A DNA stretch of 8,497 nucleotides from Deltaproteobacteria bacterium (GTDB lineage Bacteria; Desulfobacterota; Desulfobacteria; Desulfobacterales; C00003060): contig JAFDFO010000143.1 in NCBI GenBank assembly GCA_019309815.1, positions 1-8,497 on the forward strand, in the 5' to 3' direction. Positions 5,550 through 8,497 of this stretch are shown in pieces. The notes under the pieces were generated by a model that searched no databases, was not told the origin of the DNA, and worked only from the letters and a program-made list of their open reading frames with translations. The translations under genes were made by a program, and so were the position numbers. The stretch's first letter is position 1; each line of letters begins with the position of its first letter.

Positions 5550-7282
5550 GGCGCGATCCAGGCGCGATCCAGTTCTTTCAGGCTGAATTTCAGGTCACTG
5601 ATCAACTCGACCTCAGCCCCAGCGTTCCCCTCTGCTTTCACGGGTTGCCCCACTGGCATCGTCTCGAGGGTCTCGACAGCTGACTGGACCAGGCTTGAGA
5701 CGCTGGCTATGGGATTGTTTAGCTCGTGGGCCACTCCGGCAACTAGCGCGCCCACGGCAGCGAGGCTTTCAGATCTGATGAGCAGATCCTGGGTCTTCTC
5801 CCTTTCTTCCAATGCCCTGGTGAGTTCTCGCGTCCGTCCTTCCACGATCTTCTCAAGGTTGTTCTTCAGGCTCTCGATGACCTGGTATGCCTTGGCATTC
5901 TCAATGGAGATCGCGCATTGGTTGGCCAGGGTGCGGAGGAGTTCGAGGTCCTCTGGCGTGAATAGACACCCGGACTTCTTGTTTCCCAGAACAAGGAGTC
6001 CGTTGATCTTACCCTTGAAGACCATCGGCATGATGACAGTGCCACCCAGCTTGACGAAGTCCTCCCGGAGCAGGGTCCCATCCTTGCAAGCACTTGACCA
6101 TTCTGCAATATTGTGTCGGGTCACTTCCCGCTTGCGACGTCCTGTTTCGCGAATCAGCGGACTTGACTTCGCTATCGAGATGCCTTTCGGGATTAGACTG
6201 TTTCCCATCTGACTATGAACCTGGAATTGCCTTTCCCTTTCGTCCACAAGCATCACAAATCCCCAGTTCAAAGACATCACGCCGGTGAGGGCTTTGAGGG
6301 CCTTTTCCACGATCTCATCAAGGTTCAGCATGGAAGCCATGGCATCGCTCAACGCAGCCAATGTCTTTTGGTAATCGTATTTGCCTCTGAAGAGGATGCG
6401 ATCAATAATGACTTGCACCCGTTTTTTCAGAGGATCAAAGACAAAGACGATCACAAGAAAAAAGAAGACAAGAAAATAGATCGACGCTTCGCGGCCGATT
6501 CCTTTGAAGAGTTGATCAAATAAGATGATCATGAGGGCGTAGGACCCTGTAAGGAGGCCTGTGAGTAAAGAGTAAACAAGACTTTTTTGAACAACGATCC
6601 CAATGTCCAACAAGTCGTGCTTCAACACAGCAAAGGCCAAAAGAACGATGGGAATGAATGCCAGATTCCCTAATGGATAAGTGCCGATACCCGTCAGCGG
6701 CAACAGATCAAAATGGGTCATGAGCACAGCCATTCCCAAGCCCAGGATGATGTACTTGGTCTTGTTCTTTCGATCAGGGTCTTTCTCCTTCCCCAGGCTG
6801 CGAAAGAGTAAATTGAGGCAGTAGAACGTATTTGTGATAGTAGCCACCCCGAAAACGTAGACCAACGGCCCTCCTTGCACGTAATATCCAAAAAAATACT
6901 GTTGCACCCCTGCGATGTAGTGGTCCCCTTGAGAGAGGACGCTCAGACACCCGCTGAAGGCGTAGGCGAGCCAGAGCAACCATTTTCGGGTAGTAATGCC
7001 CAGAAACGTGTAAGTGAAATGTAGATAGAGAGGGACGATAAAGACAACAAATAGATGATCTGTTCGGCTGATCCGAAGCGCCATATCTGGATCAACAACG
7101 ACCGAGGCCAGGGCCTTGTCCAGGCTCAAAAGACTCCCCAAAAGACAGATGCCTGCCAGAAGCAGATTGACCTTCCGACCCCTTCCTTTGACCAGGGCCA
7201 AGGTTCCCAGGCCAAACGAGGCCAAGAAACTGATCAAGGGGGGTATGACCCAGAGATTGAGTTCTATCGGTAAATGACTCAC
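5537..7282 (-). CDS. Sensor histidine kinase, N-terminal part: 7TM sensor, GAF and HisKA, truncated by frameshift
   Basis: The 581-residue frame holds all of the kinase except the ATP-binding domain. Residues 10-285 are strongly hydrophobic, with about seven to nine membrane helices ending in KHDLLDIGIVVQKSLVYSLL and two further helices, a layout typical of 7TM-type sensor kinases. A GAF domain follows (about 305-465), then a charged coiled-coil (about 468-505), then the dimerisation domain with SLAAVGALVAGVAHELNNPI and phospho-acceptor His519. The frame then hits the 11-bp duplication and stops at TAG 5537-5539. The start is GTG 7282, preceded by GCGAGG. As written, the protein could be phosphorylated only by a partner supplying the HATPase domain. 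The layout resembles PrsK-type kinases of exopolysaccharide/PEP-CTERM systems, but I cannot assign it to them. No response regulator gene is adjacent, so the partner is unknown. Confidence 0.9.
   Translation of the reverse strand: MSHLPIELNLWVIPPLISFLASFGLGTLALVKGRGRKVNLLLAGICLLGSLLSLDKALASVVVDPDMALRISRTDHLFVVFIVPLYLHFTYTFLGITTRKWLLWLAYAFSGCLSVLSQGDHYIAGVQQYFFGYYVQGGPLVYVFGVATITNTFYCLNLLFRSLGKEKDPDRKNKTKYIILGLGMAVLMTHFDLLPLTGIGTYPLGNLAFIPIVLLAFAVLKHDLLDIGIVVQKSLVYSLLTGLLTGSYALMIILFDQLFKGIGREASIYFLVFFFLVIVFVFDPLKKRVQVIIDRILFRGKYDYQKTLAALSDAMASMLNLDEIVEKALKALTGVMSLNWGFVMLVDERERQFQVHSQMGNSLIPKGISIAKSSPLIRETGRRKREVTRHNIAEWSSACKDGTLLREDFVKLGGTVIMPMVFKGKINGLLVLGNKKSGCLFTPEDLELLRTLANQCAISIENAKAYQVIESLKNNLEKIVEGRTRELTRALEEREKTQDLLIRSESLAAVGALVAGVAHELNNPIASVSSLVQSAVETLETMPVGQPVKAEGNAGAEVELISDLKFSLKELDRAWIAPEAL
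5550..5571. repeat. Perfect 11-bp tandem duplication that breaks the kinase reading frame
   Basis: GGCGCGATCCA occurs twice in direct succession (5550-5560 and 5561-5571) with no mismatch. Eleven is not a multiple of three, so the extra copy shifts the frame: the - strand reads LDRAWIAPEAL then stop. With one copy it reads LDRAGGIVASLLG and continues to the HATPase domain. This is a recent event or an error, because the copies are identical. Confidence 0.95.
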
Positions 7283-7492
7283 GGTGCCTCGCCAATATCA
7301 TGCCGTTACATCCAGTATAATTGGTTTTGAGGTAAAACGGTTGCCAGAAAAGTACGCAGAAAACCATGATTTGTTTTCCGCATCTTTCATCGGCTCGGCA
7401 CGTGTGGTACATATGCCTCGCTGACAGAACTGGAAGCTATCTCAAACACACATTTAAGGCTTGGTAGTCCAGTCGGCAAGCCTCAAAGAGCG

Positions 7493-7577
7493 GGAGTAGT
7501 GGAGTGATGGAGTAATGGAGTACTGGAAAAGAACGAAAGAACAACTGCTTTTTTCATAACCAACACTCCAATACTCC
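7493..7577. repeat. 8-bp GGAGTNNT tandem array with an inverted pair
   Basis: Four direct units GGAGTAGT, GGAGTGAT, GGAGTAAT and GGAGTACT fill 7493-7524. Two units in inverted orientation, AACACTCC and AATACTCC, lie at 7562-7577. The arms 7506-7526 and 7560-7580 match at 16 of 21 positions when one is reversed, so the array can fold into an imperfect stem with a 33-base loop. The loop shows no coding content. Confidence 0.8.
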
Positions 7578-7583
7578 AGTTCA

Positions 7584-7610
7584 GCCGTCGTAGCCGTTGG
7601 CTACTATGGC
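7584..7610. repeat. Strong imperfect hairpin (12-bp stem, 3-base loop)
   Basis: GCCGTCGTAGCC (7584-7595) pairs with GGCTACTATGGC (7599-7610) around GTT, with one mismatch (C7589 with T7605) and one G-T pair (7587 with 7607). No T-run follows, so it is not a standard terminator. It sits directly after the GGAGTNNT array and may be part of the same dispersed intergenic element. Confidence 0.7.
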
Positions 7611-7724
7611 GAAGTCGGCTAGATGGCTTGTAGACTCAATATTGTATTTGATCTGGAGGTATGAAGAGATTAAGTTTGGCCTTGTGCAGCTCTTCAGTGA
7701 TGTGACTGCGCCGAATTCTGACGT

Positions 7725-7731
7725 GAGAGGA
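7725..7731 (+). promoter_or_regulatory. Ribosome binding site of asnB
   Basis: GAGAGGA, 10 to 11 bases before ATG 7742, is the only purine-rich stretch near the start. It supports this ATG, as does the Met-Cys N-terminus required by the enzyme family. Confidence 0.6.
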
Positions 7732-7741
7732 AAAAAACCGT

Positions 7742-8497
7742 ATGTGTGGCATCTGCGGTGTCGTTCATGTTGACACTGATTCCCCGATAGACAAAGGCAT
7801 GCTGGGACGCATGACGGATATTATTCGCCACCGTGGGCCCGACAGCGATGGTTTCCACATTGCACCCGGGATTGGTCTCGGTGTCCGACGTTTAAGCATC
7901 ATTGATCTCGAGACGGGCGACCAGCCCATTTCTAATGAGGACCAAACCGTCACTATTGTCTGTAATGGAGAGATATACAACTTTCAAGAACTACGGCAGG
8001 AGCTTCTTTCCAGGGGTCATCGCTTTCGCACCAGGTCAGATGTAGAGGTCATCGTCCATCTGTATGAGGACTATGGTGTTGAATGCCTGCATCACCTCAG
8101 AGGCATGTTCGCTTTTGCCCTTTGGGATGCGCGTCGTCGAAGGCTCATGCTGGCCAGGGACCGTTTTGGCATTAAGCCTTTACATTATGCCGCTGCAAAA
8201 GACGGCCTCTATTTCGCGTCCGAGCAAAAGTCTATTCTGATCTTCACAAATATAAGGTGGCTCTTGCCAGGCCATTACCTTCTCTATGAAGGCGGGCATT
8301 ACGCCATCCACAGCTATTGGCAACCAGACTTCCCATTAAGTGCGGATGGCGGCCCTCGGATGAGCGTGGATGACTGGGTGGAAGCTTTGCGGGAACAGCT
8401 GGAGGAGTCTGTACGAATTCACATGCGCAGCGACGTTCCGGTCGGGGCCTGGATGAGCCCCGGGATCGATTCAAGCGGCATTGTCAGCTTGATGAGT
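7742..8497 (+). CDS. asnB: Asparagine synthase (glutamine-hydrolysing), N-terminal part, 3' end outside window
   Basis: 252 residues are visible. The protein starts MCGICGV, so Cys2 becomes the N-terminal nucleophile of a class II (Ntn) glutaminase. Further glutaminase motifs are RHRGPDSDG (29-37), RRLSIIDL (49-56), CNGEIYNF (74-81), GMFAFALWD (121-129) and ARDRFGIKPLHY (138-149). The synthetase domain begins near residue 210 and includes the ATP-pyrophosphatase loop DVPVGAWMSPGIDSS (231-245), in which the usual SGGIDS reads SPGIDS. The enzyme family makes asparagine from aspartate, ATP and glutamine-derived ammonia; related proteins amidate other acceptors in polysaccharide or lipoprotein loci. 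Between FASEQKS and IRWLLPGHYLL the chain is about 35 residues shorter than in the long bacterial form, though similar in length to E. coli AsnB. The specific substrate cannot be fixed from this half, and the downstream neighbours are not visible. Confidence 0.92.
   Translation, partial: MCGICGVVHVDTDSPIDKGMLGRMTDIIRHRGPDSDGFHIAPGIGLGVRRLSIIDLETGDQPISNEDQTVTIVCNGEIYNFQELRQELLSRGHRFRTRSDVEVIVHLYEDYGVECLHHLRGMFAFALWDARRRRLMLARDRFGIKPLHYAAAKDGLYFASEQKSILIFTNIRWLLPGHYLLYEGGHYAIHSYWQPDFPLSADGGPRMSVDDWVEALREQLEESVRIHMRSDVPVGAWMSPGIDSSGIVSLMS

Larger units (their letters stand above)
7283..7741. other. Intergenic region between the divergent kinase and asparagine synthetase genes
   Basis: About 460 bp without a gene I can support. 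On the - strand, TATACT (7314-7319) is a fair -10 for the kinase gene, about 30 bases before its GTG, but no -35 matches. A 7-bp hairpin AGGCTTG/CAAGCCT lies at 7457-7483 without a T-run. The GGAGTNNT repeat array (7493-7577) and a long hairpin (7584-7610) follow. Between 7611 and 7724 I see nothing clear. A weak promoter for asnB presumably lies there. Confidence 0.5.

Noticed and set aside
5505..6212. 235-codon frame (+) opposite the kinase gene
   Set aside because: Serine/arginine-rich shadow of the conserved HisKA/GAF coding strand.
7676..7690. TTGGCC...GC resembling a sigma-54 -24/-12 promoter before asnB
   Set aside because: Spacing between GG and GC is one base short, and sigma-54 sites do not tolerate that.
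7661..7705. 14-residue leader-peptide-like frame (+) upstream of asnB
   Set aside because: GGAGG is only one base before the ATG, there is no run of regulatory codons and no attenuator hairpin with a T-run.

Overview
The window carries protein-coding genes on both strands and one tRNA. The gene set suggests a Gram-negative bacterium, most likely of the Desulfobacterota (former Deltaproteobacteria). This is inferred from the divergent DnaA-type protein, the GlcD-type FAD oxidase, the 7TM-GAF histidine kinase and the short GGAGTNNT intergenic repeats. No marker fixes the taxonomy.

Left part (1-700, + strand): the C-terminal part of a Sulfotransfer_4-type sulfotransferase runs off the left edge. 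A complete tRNA-Thr(CGT) with encoded CCA and a plausible promoter follows. A hairpin with flanking T-runs probably terminates the tRNA on the + strand and the next operon on the - strand.

Middle (740-3483, - strand): two genes sharing a TTGA start/stop overlap, a DnaA-like replication initiator followed by a glycolate oxidase/D-lactate dehydrogenase GlcD-type flavoprotein. The DnaA-like protein has all the usual domains. Its P-loop lacks the first glycine, and the DNA-recognition loop reads FNRYHATTLHA instead of the FGGRDHTTVLHA type. An AT-rich gap of about 600 bp separates it from the divergent pdxA. That gap has no TTATNCACA box but three copies of GTTATGA.

Right-middle (4050-7282): pdxA (vitamin B6 synthesis, + strand) converges on and overlaps by 18 bp a large sensor histidine kinase gene (- strand). 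The kinase gene is split by a perfect 11-bp tandem duplication (5550-5571). Removing one copy restores a continuous 743-residue kinase (7TM sensor, GAF, HisKA, HATPase). As written, the phospho-acceptor half and the ATP-binding half are in different frames. This is the strongest finding: a true lesion, a reversible switch, or an assembly error.

Right end (7283-8497): a 459-bp gap holds an 8-bp tandem and inverted repeat array and a strong 12-bp hairpin. It precedes the start of a glutamine-dependent asparagine synthetase gene (asnB type, + strand) that runs off the right edge. Its glutaminase domain looks about 35 residues shorter than the long bacterial form.

I see no CRISPR array, transposase, prophage gene or obvious defence system. 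The genes are mostly separate housekeeping or regulatory units rather than one pathway.
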